DNA of 64,000 bases from JACCWP01 sp963785115 (lineage in GTDB: Bacteria; Actinomycetota; Actinomycetes; Propionibacteriales; Nocardioidaceae): the NCBI GenBank assembly GCA_963785115.1, contig CAWATY010000009.1:620001-684000 (forward strand), written 5' to 3'. A program made the translations under genes and the position numbers. This document shows, piece by piece, positions 1-8,379 of this stretch. Below the pieces are notes generated by a model. It was given only the letters and a program-made list of their open reading frames with translations, was not told the DNA's origin and searched no databases. Each line of letters opens with the position of its first letter. The stretch's first letter is position 1.

Positions 1-836
1 ACGCCGGGGACAAGCCCGAGGTCGAGGTCGACGCCCCGTTCGAGGTCGACGAGACCGAGACCGAGGTGCTGGACGAGGGCGACGGCGACGAGGTGCAGGA
101 GGGTGACACGGCGTCGCTGCAGTACCTCGGCGTCAACGGGCGGACCGGCGACGAGTTCAACAGCACCTGGGTGGACAACGGGGGCAAGCCGGTGCAGTTC
201 CCGCTCGAGGAGGGCAAGCTGATCCCTGGCTTCCTGAAGGGGCTTGTCGGGCAGACCTACGGCAGTCGGGTCGTGATCGCGATCCCGCCCGATGACGGCT
301 ACGGCCCCAGCGGCGGCAACGCGCAGATCGGGATCGAGGCCGATGACACGCTGCTCTTCGTGGTCGACCTGCTGGAGAAGGCTCCCGACCCGCTGGACGA
401 GGCCGAGGGCACCGAGCAGGACCCGCCGGCCGACCTGCCCGAGCTGCAGCTGGACAAGGCGGGCCACCCCACCGGGTTCACCGCGAGCAAGCAGACACCG
501 CCGACGGTGAAGAAGCTGGTCGTCGCGCCGGTGATCGTGGGGGAGGGCCCCGAGCTGGAGGAGGGCCAGACGGCTACCGTCGAGTACGTCGGCCAGATCT
601 ACCCCGACGGCAAGGTGTTCGACGAGTCCTGGAGCGCGCCGGACCCGGTCCAGTTCCCGCTGCAGCAGGGCGGTCTGATCCAGGGCTTCCTCGACGGGCT
701 GATCGGCCAGCCGGTGGGCAGTCGGGTGATCCTCGCGATCCCCAGCGACCTCGGCTACGGCAAGCAGGGCCAGCCGCCGGCCATCGGCCCGAACGAGGAC
801 CTGATCTTCGTCGTCGACATCCTCGCGGCCGGCTGA
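1..836 (+). CDS. Tandem-domain FKBP-type peptidyl-prolyl isomerase, 5' partial
   Basis: The reading frame is already open at base 3 and runs off the left edge, so the N terminus (in relatives usually a lipoprotein or secretion signal) is missing. Two FKBP domains follow each other. The first begins near 'QEGDTASLQYLGVNG' and the second near 'EEGQTATVEYVGQIY'. Each has the family pattern of a VxYVG-like strand, an F(D/N)SxW loop, a 'LIxGFLxGLxGQxxGSRV' helix-strand segment and an 'IPxxxGYG' loop. Family role: cis-trans isomerisation of prolyl peptide bonds, probably at the cell surface. It lies 46 bp upstream of pafB, the usual place for FKBP genes in the actinobacterial proteasome-accessory locus. 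The fused pair may replace two separate FKBP genes. The isomerase assignment is firm; substrate unknown. Confidence 0.93.
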   Translation, partial: AGDKPEVEVDAPFEVDETETEVLDEGDGDEVQEGDTASLQYLGVNGRTGDEFNSTWVDNGGKPVQFPLEEGKLIPGFLKGLVGQTYGSRVVIAIPPDDGYGPSGGNAQIGIEADDTLLFVVDLLEKAPDPLDEAEGTEQDPPADLPELQLDKAGHPTGFTASKQTPPTVKKLVVAPVIVGEGPELEEGQTATVEYVGQIYPDGKVFDESWSAPDPVQFPLQQGGLIQGFLDGLIGQPVGSRVILAIPSDLGYGKQGQPPAIGPNEDLIFVVDILAAG

Positions 837-868
837 TGCGGGCACCCGGTCGGCGACCGCCGGTCGGG

Positions 869-874
869 TAGCGT
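869..874 (+). promoter_or_regulatory. -10 element for pafB
   Basis: TAGCGT lies 8 bases before the GTG of pafB, leaving almost no 5' untranslated region. This suggests pafBC can be transcribed separately from the FKBP gene as a leaderless message. No convincing -35 is seen. Confidence 0.5.
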
Positions 875-882
875 CGGCCCTC

Positions 883-1911
883 GTGACAAGTCCGGTGACG
901 ACCCGCAAGGCCGAGCGGCTGATGAACCTCGTCATCTGCCTGCTGGTCACCCGCGGCTACGTCACCAAGGACCGCATCCGCAAGGTCGTCGAGGGCTACC
1001 GCGACCAGACGCCCGACGCCTTCGAGAAGATGTTCGAGCGGGACAAGGACGAGCTGCGCGAGATCGGCATCCCGATCGAGGTGGGCAGCCACGAGGCGCT
1101 CTTCGACGACGAGCCGGGCTACCGGATCCCGCGCGGGGAGTTCGAGCTGCCGGAGATCTCGCTGGAGGCCGACGAGGCCGCCGTGGTGGGTCTTGCGGCC
1201 CGGGTCTGGCAGCACGCGGGCCTCGCCCGCCAGACGACCGACGCGCTGGTCAAGCTGCGCGCGGCGGGCGTCGCTGTCGACCGAGACGCGCTCGCCCTGG
1301 TCGAGCCCCGCATCGCCGCCTCCGAGCCCGCCTTCGAGCCGCTGTTCGAGGCCGTGGTGGCCCGTACGCCGGTGCGCTTCGACTACCGCCGGCCGGGCCA
1401 GGAGGCAGCCAGCGAGCGCACTCTCGAGCCCTGGGGGGTGCTGTCGTGGCGTGGCCGCTGGTACGCCATCGGTCGTGACCGTGACCGCGACGCCCCGCGG
1501 ATGTTCCGGCTGTCCCGGGTCACCGGCACGGTGCGGCGGGCCGGCCGGGCCGGCAGCTACACCGTCCCCGAGGGGACCGACCTGCGCGAGCTGGCACGCG
1601 CCCTGCAGCCGCCGCCGTCGACGGGCACCGCGCGGTTGCGGGTACGGCACGGGGCCGGCCACGCGCTGCGGCGGCTGGCGAGTGACATCCGGCCGGCGGT
1701 GACGCCCGACGATCGGGGCGCCGAGCAGTGGGACGAGCTCGAGGTGCCGCTGGCGAGCGTCGAGGAGCTCGCCGACGAGCTGGTGGCGTACGGCGCCGAC
1801 GTCGTGGCGCTGGCGCCGCCCGAGCTCGCGGCCGCGGTGGTGCGGCGGCTGCACCGGCTGGTCGGTGCCGAGCAGCCGAAGCAGCCGGAGCAAGCCGGGG
1901 AGGCGTCGTGA
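883..1911 (+). CDS. pafB: WYL-domain transcriptional regulator PafB
   Basis: 342 aa. An N-terminal winged helix (about residues 1-75, including 'ERLMNLVICLLVTRGYVTK' and a basic recognition helix) is followed by a WYL domain (about 140-220, with 'FDYRRPG' and 'LEPWGVLSWRGRWYAIG') and a C-terminal extension. PafB and PafC form the activator of the mycobacterial RecA/LexA-independent DNA damage response. The gene overlaps pafC by four bases (GTGA), and the order FKBP-pafB-pafC-tatA-tatC is the conserved actinobacterial one, which separates it from generic WYL regulators. The GTG start is supported by a TAGCGT hexamer just upstream. The pafA/prcBA part of the locus would lie left of the window. 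Confidence 0.93.
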   Translation: MTSPVTTRKAERLMNLVICLLVTRGYVTKDRIRKVVEGYRDQTPDAFEKMFERDKDELREIGIPIEVGSHEALFDDEPGYRIPRGEFELPEISLEADEAAVVGLAARVWQHAGLARQTTDALVKLRAAGVAVDRDALALVEPRIAASEPAFEPLFEAVVARTPVRFDYRRPGQEAASERTLEPWGVLSWRGRWYAIGRDRDRDAPRMFRLSRVTGTVRRAGRAGSYTVPEGTDLRELARALQPPPSTGTARLRVRHGAGHALRRLASDIRPAVTPDDRGAEQWDELEVPLASVEELADELVAYGADVVALAPPELAAAVVRRLHRLVGAEQPKQPEQAGEAS

Positions 1912-2894
1912 GCGACCGGGCCCGCGACCAGGTGCGCCGGATGCTGGCGCTGGTCCCGTACCTGCAGGACGCGGGACAGCAGATCACCGGCGTCCCCGTC
2001 GAGCAGGTCGCGCGCGACTTCGGCGTCGACCGGCAGACGATCGTCAACGACCTCAACGTGCTGTGGTTCTGCGGCCTGCCGGAGGCCGTGTCGGGCGACA
2101 TGATCGACGTCGACATGGACGCGCTCGACGCCGACGGCGTCGTACGGCTGGACAACGCCGACTACCTGCAGCGGCCGCTGCGGCTCACCGCCCGGGAGGC
2201 GCTGGCCCTGATCGTCGCGCTGCGCACCCTGCGCGAGACCGTCGCTCCGGGCACCGGCAGCGCCGTCGACCGGGCCCTGGCCAAGCTCGAGTCGGCGGCC
2301 GGCGACGCGGCCGCCGCCACCGCCAAGGTCGAGGTGCTGCCCGCGGCTCATGTCGACGCGGCGGTGCGGGCCACGGTGCAGGAGGCCCTCGAACGGCGCC
2401 GGCGGGTGCACCTGGTCTACCTGGTGCCGTCCCGGGACGAGACGACCGAGCGGGAGGTCGACCCGATGCGCGTCCTCACCGCCCAGGGTCACTCCTACCT
2501 CGAGGGCTGGTGCCACCGGGCCGAGGACGTCCGGCTGTTCCGCCTCGACCGGGTCGTGTCGGCGCGGGTTCTGGACGCCGCCGCCGAGCCACCGGAGCAG
2601 GCGACTCCGCGCGACCTGTCCGCCGGGCTGTTCCAGCCCGGTGACGACGACCTGCTGGCGGTCCTCGACCTGGCGTCGCCCGCCCGCTGGATCACCGAGT
2701 ACCACCCGGTCGAGGCCACCGAGGAGCGCCCGGACGGGCGACTGCGGGTCAGGTTGCGGGTGGGTGACCGGGCGTGGCTGCGCCGGCTGGTGATGTCCGG
2801 ATCCGGTGACGTGACCGTTCTCGAGCCGGCGGACCTGGCCGAGGAGGTCCGGGGCATGGCACGAACGGCTCTGGCTGCCTACTCGACCGGGTGA
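1908..2894 (+). CDS. pafC: WYL-domain transcriptional regulator PafC
   Basis: 328 aa from the GTG that overlaps the pafB stop. The N-terminal HTH ('DQVRRMLALVPYLQD', 'VEQVARDFGVDRQTIVNDL') precedes a WYL domain (about residues 165-235, with 'RVHLVYLVPSRDE' and 'YLEGWCHRAEDVRLFRLDR') and a C-terminal domain. It partners PafB in the mitomycin-inducible DNA repair regulon; in mycobacteria both are needed as a heterodimer. The four-base overlap implies translational coupling and equal stoichiometry. An open frame extends upstream of 1908 but lies inside pafB and has no family similarity. Confidence 0.93.
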   Translation: MSDRARDQVRRMLALVPYLQDAGQQITGVPVEQVARDFGVDRQTIVNDLNVLWFCGLPEAVSGDMIDVDMDALDADGVVRLDNADYLQRPLRLTAREALALIVALRTLRETVAPGTGSAVDRALAKLESAAGDAAAATAKVEVLPAAHVDAAVRATVQEALERRRRVHLVYLVPSRDETTEREVDPMRVLTAQGHSYLEGWCHRAEDVRLFRLDRVVSARVLDAAAEPPEQATPRDLSAGLFQPGDDDLLAVLDLASPARWITEYHPVEATEERPDGRLRVRLRVGDRAWLRRLVMSGSGDVTVLEPADLAEEVRGMARTALAAYSTG

Positions 2895-2935
2895 GGTCCC
2901 TGGGGCGTCTGGTGCGTATGGCACGGCGGCCCGCG

Positions 2936-2941
2936 TACAGT
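2936..2941 (+). promoter_or_regulatory. -10 element for tatA
   Basis: TACAGT sits 30 bases before the tatA ATG. Unlike most promoters in this window it leaves a short leader that carries a Shine-Dalgarno AGGAGA at 2961-2966. Confidence 0.45.
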
Positions 2942-2971
2942 GAGAGCCGTCCGACGACTTAGGAGACACCC

Positions 2972-3268
2972 ATGGCAGGCCTCGGTCCCACTGAGATCAT
3001 CTTGATCATCCTGGTGATCGTGCTGCTGTTCGGCGCCAAGAAGCTTCCCGACCTCGCCCGCGGGTCCGGACGCGCGCTGCGCATCTTCAAGGCTGAGACC
3101 AAGGGCCTCATCGACGACGAGGACGAGAAGACCGACAAGACCACCGATCCGCACGGCCGACCGTTGCCGCCCGGCTCGACGGCCAGCGGCGCCACCGACC
3201 CGGTGCCGCCGCGTCCAGAGCCGAGCCGCGAGCCGGTGCAGGACAGCAAGCCGCGCGACCAGGCCTGA
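2972..3268 (+). CDS. tatA: Sec-independent protein translocase subunit TatA
   Basis: 98 aa. It has one N-terminal membrane helix ('PTEIILIILVIVLLFGAKK'), the FG hinge just after it ('LFGAKKLPDLARG'), an amphipathic helix and a polar proline-rich tail, the classic TatA/E layout. Family role: oligomerises to form the pore of the twin-arginine translocation system that exports folded proteins across the cytoplasmic membrane. The start has a clear AGGAGA ribosome site 6 bases upstream. tatC follows 12 bases after the stop, so the two are cotranscribed. tatB is not next to them; in actinobacteria it usually sits elsewhere. Confidence 0.95.
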   Translation: MAGLGPTEIILIILVIVLLFGAKKLPDLARGSGRALRIFKAETKGLIDDEDEKTDKTTDPHGRPLPPGSTASGATDPVPPRPEPSREPVQDSKPRDQA

Positions 3269-3280
3269 TCCCCCGGGGTC

Positions 3281-4237
3281 GTGGCCTTCACCCTGCGCCG
3301 GTCCCCGCGCGCCTCCGACGGGGAACCGCCTGCGTCGCCTGACGGCGCGATGACGCTCATCGAGCACCTGCGCGAGCTGCGCACCCGGCTGTTCAAGGGC
3401 GTGCTCGCGATCGTCGTGATGTCGATCGTCTGTGCGTTCTTCTACCTCGACATCTTCGAGGCCCTGACCGACCCGTTCCGCTCCGAGGTCGACCGGCTTG
3501 CCGAGGAGCAGGGCCTCGACGCCACGCTGACCTTCACCGACGTCACCGGCCCGTTCATCATCCAGCTGAAGATCTCGCTGGTGTCCGGCATCGTGCTGGC
3601 CAGCCCGGTCTGGCTGTGGCAGCTGTGGTCGTTCGTCGTGCCCGGCCTGCACCGCAACGAGCGCCGGTGGTCGATGCTGTTCGCGGCCATCGCCGGTCCG
3701 CTGTTCATCACCGGCGTCGCCATCGGCTACTACGTGCTGCCCAAGGGCCTGGGCATCCTGCTCGGCTTCACGCCGGAGGACGTCGCGAACCTGGTCGAGG
3801 TCAACAACTACCTCAACTTCATCCTGCGGATGCTGCTGGTCTTCGGCGTCGCGTTCGAGATCCCGGTCTTCGTGGTGCTGCTCAACCTTGCGGGGGTCGT
3901 CACCGGCAAGGCGCTCGGGCGGGCGCGGCCGTGGATCGTGATCGGCACGTTCATCTTCGCTGCCGTCGCGACCCCGTCGACAGACCCCATCAGCATGCTG
4001 TTCCTCGCCGCGCCGATGACAGTGCTGTTCCTCATCTCCGAGGTCATCGCCCGCATCCTCGACCGGCGTCGGGGCCGGGGCACCGAGGTGTACGACCAGT
4101 ACGACGACGACGAGCGGTCCGACATCGAGCTGCCCGACGACCCCGACGACGACCGACCGAGCCCGCTGGACGACGACGACCGGCCGAGCCCGCTGGACGA
4201 CGACGACCGGCGCACCCCGCGGGACGACGATGACTGA
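3281..4237 (+). CDS. tatC: Sec-independent protein translocase subunit TatC
   Basis: 318 aa from a GTG. The N terminus 'MTLIEHLRELRTRLFKG' (about residues 24-40) is the TatC signature loop that recognises twin-arginine signals, followed by six predicted membrane segments ('VLAIVVMSIVCAFFYL', 'ISLVSGIVLASPVWLWQLW', 'MLFAAIAGPLFITGVAIGYY' and others) and the conserved 'LVFGVAFEIPVFVVLL'. Role: receptor subunit of the Tat translocase with TatA. The last 50 or so residues form an unusually acidic tail made of three 9-residue repeats (see repeat entry). The stop overlaps the next ATG by 8 bases. Confidence 0.95.
   Translation: MAFTLRRSPRASDGEPPASPDGAMTLIEHLRELRTRLFKGVLAIVVMSIVCAFFYLDIFEALTDPFRSEVDRLAEEQGLDATLTFTDVTGPFIIQLKISLVSGIVLASPVWLWQLWSFVVPGLHRNERRWSMLFAAIAGPLFITGVAIGYYVLPKGLGILLGFTPEDVANLVEVNNYLNFILRMLLVFGVAFEIPVFVVLLNLAGVVTGKALGRARPWIVIGTFIFAAVATPSTDPISMLFLAAPMTVLFLISEVIARILDRRRGRGTEVYDQYDDDERSDIELPDDPDDDRPSPLDDDDRPSPLDDDDRRTPRDDDD
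4151..4231 (+). repeat. Three 27-bp tandem repeats encoding acidic TatC tail
   Basis: Units at 4151-4177, 4178-4204 and 4205-4231; the first two differ at one base and the third is more diverged. Each encodes DRPSPLDDD or a variant (third: DRRTPRDDD). The length is a multiple of three, so copy-number change would keep the frame. Confidence 0.85.
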
Positions 4238-4625
4238 GCCGCACGTCGCGGACCCCTTCGACCTGCCGGACTGGATCGGCGCCCATGACACCACCTGGAC
4301 CGCCACCGGATCGGTCGACGACCCGCGCGTCCCGGGCCTGCTCACGTCGGACCACGCGAGCGACGCGCTGCGCGACGCGGTGTCCCTGACGGTGCTCGCC
4401 GCCGACGTGGCGTACCCCGCACCGGTGCTCGACGAGGAGCTGCGCCGCGCGACACACCAGGCATGGGTGCACGGCGAGGTGCTGCTGATCTGCCAGAACG
4501 GCCGCTACCTGCTCGGGGTGCCCGGCACCCGGCTGGATGCCGTGACCCTGTGCGAGTCGCTGCGCCGGTTCGCGCGCTCGGTCGGCGGCGGCCCGGACCG
4601 GATGACGGTCGCCCTACGCCTCTGA
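4230..4625 (+). CDS. Hypothetical protein, tatC-linked
   Basis: 131 aa, ATG overlapping the end of tatC by 8 bases, so translated from the same message. No signal peptide or membrane segment is visible. The middle ('LRDAVSLTVLAADVAYPAPVLDEELRRATHQAWVHG') looks helical, and the C-terminal part ('EVLLICQNGRYLLGVPGTRLDAVTLCESLRRFA') alternates strand and helix. I do not recognise a named family. Position immediately after tatC suggests a conserved actinobacterial neighbour, but no function can be assigned. Confidence 0.75.
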   Translation: MTEPHVADPFDLPDWIGAHDTTWTATGSVDDPRVPGLLTSDHASDALRDAVSLTVLAADVAYPAPVLDEELRRATHQAWVHGEVLLICQNGRYLLGVPGTRLDAVTLCESLRRFARSVGGGPDRMTVALRL

Positions 4626-4641
4626 CCGGCCGCGCTGGTCC

Positions 4642-4647
4642 TAGGCT
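4642..4647 (+). promoter_or_regulatory. -10 element, leaderless lipid kinase gene
   Basis: TAGGCT ends 6 bases before the GTG at 4654. Confidence 0.55.
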
Positions 4648-4653
4648 CCGGCC

Positions 4654-5542
4654 GTGACCGGATCGGTGCTGGTGCTCGTGAACCCGGTCGCCGGCGGAGG
4701 GCGGGGGCACCGGGTCGCCGAGGTCGCCGTCGACCGGTTGCGGGCGGAGGGGCTCGAGGTGCGCCGGCTGGAAGGCCGCGACGGCGCGGAGGCGGCCGAC
4801 CTGGCCCGGGCCGCGGTCGCCGAGGGCACCGACGCCCTCGTGGTGGTCGGCGGCGACGGCATGGTGCACCTCGGCACCCAGGCCGTGGTCGGCACCGACA
4901 CCCCGCTCGGCATCGTCCCGGCCGGTACGGGCAACGACGTCGCCCGGATGCTGGGGCTGTCGCTGGACGATCCCGCCCGGGCGGCCGCGGCCGTCGTCGC
5001 AGGAGTCGTGCGAGGCCGGACCCGGCTGCTCGACCTGGCCAGGCTCGGCGCGACCAGGGTCGTGACGGTCGTCGCCACGGGCTTCGACTCGCGGGTCAAC
5101 GAGCGGGCGAACCGGATGCTGCGACCCCGGGGGCAGCTGCGCTACGCCTTGGCGACGGCGGCCGAGCTGCGCACGTTCCGGCCGGTGCCGTACACGCTCG
5201 AGATCGACGGCGCGCCGGATCGAGACGGAGGCGATGCTGGTCGCCGTGGGCAACGGTCCGTCGTACGGCGGTGGTCTGCAGATCTGCGCCGGCGCGCGGC
5301 CGGACGACGGATGGCTCGACGTCGTCGTCATCGGGCCGATGAGCCGGGCCGGTCTGCTGCGCACCTTCCCGCTGCTGCCGTCCGGTCGGCACACCACCCA
5401 CCCTGCGTACTCGCACCACCGGGCCCGGCGGGTCAGCGTGGCGGCGCCGGAGGTGGTGGCCTACGGGGACGGGGAGCGGCTGGGGCCGCTGCCCCTCACG
5501 GTGGAGGTCGAGCGGGCCGCGCTCTGCGTCTGCGCGCCCTGA
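4654..5542 (+). CDS. Diacylglycerol kinase family lipid kinase, with +1 frameshift
   Basis: About 295 aa once a frameshift is bridged. The N-terminal catalytic domain shows 'LVNPVAGGGRG', the nucleotide-binding 'LVVVGGDGM' and 'PAGTGNDVARMLG', typical of the DagK/YegS/sphingosine-kinase fold. The C-terminal half ('MLVAVGNGPSYGGGLQICA', 'GARPDDGWLDVVVIG') is in another frame. Removing one C at 5215-5216 in 'GGCGCGCCGG' restores a continuous protein reading '...IDGARIETEAMLVAVGN...'. Role: ATP-dependent phosphorylation of a lipid hydroxyl at the membrane. Without the correction the first frame runs on through the helicase gene and gives a false 1232-residue fusion. Sequence error is more likely than inactivation because both halves are well conserved. 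Confidence 0.85.
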
Positions 5543-5564
5543 GCCGCGCTCTGCGGCCCGGCCG

Positions 5565-5570
5565 TACGCT
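5565..5570 (+). promoter_or_regulatory. -10 element, leaderless helY
   Basis: TACGCT ends 7 bases before the ATG at 5578, downstream of the lipid kinase stop. Confidence 0.55.
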
Positions 5571-5577
5571 GGACGGC

Positions 5578-8352
5578 ATGTCCACCCCTGCCGGTCGGTA
5601 CGCCCGGTTCCGGGCGGACCAGGAGCGACCCGCGCTCGCGGAGTTCCGTGGCCACCACCCCTTCACCCTCGACCCGTTCCAGGTCGAGGCGTGCGCGGCG
5701 CTCGAGGACGGTCACGGCGTGCTGGTGGCCGCACCGACAGGGTCGGGCAAGACGGTCGTGGGGGAGTTCGCCGTCCACCTCGCCCTGGGGCAGGGCCGGA
5801 AGTGCTTCTACACCACCCCCATCAAGGCGCTGTCGAACCAGAAGTACGCCGACCTGGTGCGCCGCCACGGTGTCGCCAACGTCGGCCTGCTGACCGGCGA
5901 CAACACGATCAACGGCGAGGCGCCGGTGGTGGTCATGACCACCGAGGTGCTCCGCAACATGCTCTACGCCGGTTCCGGCACGCTGACCGGCCTCGGCTAC
6001 GTGGTGATGGACGAGGTGCACTACCTGGCCGACCGCTTCCGCGGGGCGGTCTGGGAGGAGGTGATCATCCACCTCCCCGAGAGCGTCTCGGTCGTGTCGT
6101 TGTCGGCGACGGTGAGCAATGCCGAGGAGTTCGGCGAGTGGCTGTCGGAGGTGCGCGGCGACACGGTCACGGTGGTCGAGGAACGCCGGCCGGTGCCGTT
6201 GTACCAGCACGTGATGGTCGGCCGGCGGTTGCTGGACCTGTTCGTCGAGCGGGCCAACGCGCGGCCGAGCGACGAGCCGCGGGTCAACCCCGAGCTGGAA
6301 CGGGTGGCGCGCGACGACTGGCGGGCCGAGCGCGGACAGCGCGGTGGTCGGGGCTCCCGCGGCGGCCGCCGCGACAAGCGTGCGTACCCACGCCACCAAC
6401 GGACCCGACACCTGACGCCCGGGCGGGTGGAGGTCGTGGAGCGCCTCGACCGCGCCGCCCTGCTGCCGGCGATCGTCTTCGTGTTCAGCCGCGCCGGGTG
6501 CGCCGCGGCGGTCGAGCAGGTCCTGGCGTCGGCGCTGCGGCTCACCACGCCGCAGGAGGCGGCCGAGATCCGCGCCCACGTCGAGCTGCGCTGCGCGCAC
6601 CTGCCCGACGACGACCTGCACGTCCTCGGCTACCACGACTTCGTCGAGGGGCTGGCCCGCGGCGTGGCCTGTCACCACGCCGGGATGCTGCCGACCTTCA
6701 AGGAGGTCGTGGAGGAGCTGTTCACCGCGGGCCTGGTCAAGGTCGTGTTCGCCACCGAGACGTTGGCCCTCGGCATCAACATGCCCGCCCGCTCGGTGGT
6801 GATCGAGCGGCTGTCGAAGTGGAACGGCGAGACCCACGCCGACGTCACGCCGGGGGAGTACACCCAGCTGACCGGGCGCGCCGGCCGGCGCGGGATCGAC
6901 GTCGAGGGCCACGGCGTCGTGTTGTGGCAGCCCGGTCTCGACCCGAAGGCGGTGGGCGGCCTCGCGTCCACCCGTACCTATCCGCTGCGGTCCAGCTTCC
7001 GCCCCTCCTACAACATGGCCGTCAACCTGGTCCGCCAGGTCGGACGGGCGCCGGCGCGCTCGCTGCTCGAGCAGTCGTTCGCCCAGTTCCAGGCCGACCG
7101 GGCGGTCGTGGGTCTGGCCCGGCAGGTCGCCAAGGCCGAGGAGGCGCTGGCCGGGTACGCCGAGGCCGCCCAGTGCGAGCGCGGCGACTTCCTCGAGTAC
7201 GCCCGGCTCCGCCGCGCCGTGTCCGAGCGCGAGACCGAGCTGGCCAAGCGCCGCCGGCACCACGACCGCGACGAGGTCGTCGACTCGCTCGAGCAGCTGC
7301 GCCCGGGCGACGTCATCTGGGTGCCCAGCGGCCGGTGGTCGGGGCCGGCGGTCGTGGTCGACCCGGGGATGCGGTCGGACCGGGACGGTCCCCGGCCGCT
7401 GGTGCTGACCACCGAGCGGCAGGCGCGGCGGCTGTCGCTGGTGGACTTCCCCACCCCCATCGAGGCGGCGACCCGGATGCGGCTGCCGAAGGGGTTCAAC
7501 GCCCGCAACCCGCAGCAGCGGCGCGACCTCGCGTCGTCGTTGCGCACCGTCATCGCCGACGTGCTCCCGCCGCACGTCGAGGCCCGACGCGGGCGCGGGG
7601 CCGCCAGCCCCGCCCACGACGACGCCTCCCTGCTGCGGCTGCGCGGCGACCTGCGGGCGCACCCCTGCCACGACTGCCCCGACCGCGAGGACCACGCCCG
7701 CTGGGCGGAGCGGTGGGTGCGGCTGGACCGCGACACCGAGGGCCTGCGACGGCGGATCGAGCAGCGCACCAACACGGTGGCCCGCCAGTACGACCGGGTG
7801 TGCGAGGTCCTGGACGAGCTGGGCTACCTCGACGGCGACGAGGTCACCGCCGACGGCGCCCGGCTGGCGCGGATCTACGCCGAGCTCGACCTGGTGGCCG
7901 CCGAGTGCCTGCGCGGCGGGGTCTGGGACGGGCTAGACCCGGCCGAGCTCGCCGGCTGCCTGTCCGGGCTGGTCTACGAGGCCCGGACACCGGAGGAGGC
8001 CGAACACCCCCGGCTGCCCCGTGGGCGCATACCCGACATCGTGGCAGCGACCACCGCACGGTGGGCGGAGCTGGAGCGGCTCGAGCGCGACCATCGGCTC
8101 TCCACCCTGCACCGCCCCGATTTCGGCTTCGCGTGGGCCGCCTGGCGGTGGGCCTCGGGTGCCACCCTCGATGACGTCCTGCACGAGACCGACCTGGCCG
8201 CCGGCGACTTCGTGCGCTGGGTCAAGCAGCTGGTCGACCTCACCGACCAGGTGGCCGACGCCGCCGGCGACACCCCGCTGCGCCGTACCGCCCGCGAGGC
8301 CGTCAGGGCGCTGCGACGCGGCGTCGTTGCGTACACCTCCGTCTCCAGCTGA
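5578..8352 (+). CDS. helY: Ski2/Mtr4-like DEAD/DEAH-box RNA helicase (HelY type)
   Basis: 924 aa from the ATG behind a TACGCT -10. Superfamily 2 motifs are complete: Walker A 'APTGSGKT' (residues 52-59), 'TTPIKALSNQKY', Walker B 'DEVHYL' (near 145), 'SATV', and motif VI 'QLTGRAGRRG' (near 430). A C-terminal accessory region of over 400 residues includes a domain with 'HPCHDCPDREDHARWAERW' and a C-terminal 'LHRPDFGFAWAAWRWA' segment, as in mycobacterial HelY and eukaryotic Ski2/Mtr4. Probable role: ATP-dependent RNA unwinding in RNA decay or ribosome-related processing; direct evidence in bacteria is thin. A basic, glycine-rich insert lies near residues 260-280 ('RGQRGGRGSRGGRRDKR'). Confidence 0.93.
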   Translation: MSTPAGRYARFRADQERPALAEFRGHHPFTLDPFQVEACAALEDGHGVLVAAPTGSGKTVVGEFAVHLALGQGRKCFYTTPIKALSNQKYADLVRRHGVANVGLLTGDNTINGEAPVVVMTTEVLRNMLYAGSGTLTGLGYVVMDEVHYLADRFRGAVWEEVIIHLPESVSVVSLSATVSNAEEFGEWLSEVRGDTVTVVEERRPVPLYQHVMVGRRLLDLFVERANARPSDEPRVNPELERVARDDWRAERGQRGGRGSRGGRRDKRAYPRHQRTRHLTPGRVEVVERLDRAALLPAIVFVFSRAGCAAAVEQVLASALRLTTPQEAAEIRAHVELRCAHLPDDDLHVLGYHDFVEGLARGVACHHAGMLPTFKEVVEELFTAGLVKVVFATETLALGINMPARSVVIERLSKWNGETHADVTPGEYTQLTGRAGRRGIDVEGHGVVLWQPGLDPKAVGGLASTRTYPLRSSFRPSYNMAVNLVRQVGRAPARSLLEQSFAQFQADRAVVGLARQVAKAEEALAGYAEAAQCERGDFLEYARLRRAVSERETELAKRRRHHDRDEVVDSLEQLRPGDVIWVPSGRWSGPAVVVDPGMRSDRDGPRPLVLTTERQARRLSLVDFPTPIEAATRMRLPKGFNARNPQQRRDLASSLRTVIADVLPPHVEARRGRGAASPAHDDASLLRLRGDLRAHPCHDCPDREDHARWAERWVRLDRDTEGLRRRIEQRTNTVARQYDRVCEVLDELGYLDGDEVTADGARLARIYAELDLVAAECLRGGVWDGLDPAELAGCLSGLVYEARTPEEAEHPRLPRGRIPDIVAATTARWAELERLERDHRLSTLHRPDFGFAWAAWRWASGATLDDVLHETDLAAGDFVRWVKQLVDLTDQVADAAGDTPLRRTAREAVRALRRGVVAYTSVSS

Positions 8353-8379
8353 GCTCCTGCCGGCGGGTACGGGTCGGGA

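Noticed and set aside
4654..8352. A single 1232-residue lipid kinase-helicase fusion
   Set aside because: The middle 90 residues are low-complexity Arg/Ala/Gly sequence with no family features, while the true kinase C terminus lies in another frame. A helicase-specific -10 and ATG are present at 5565-5580.
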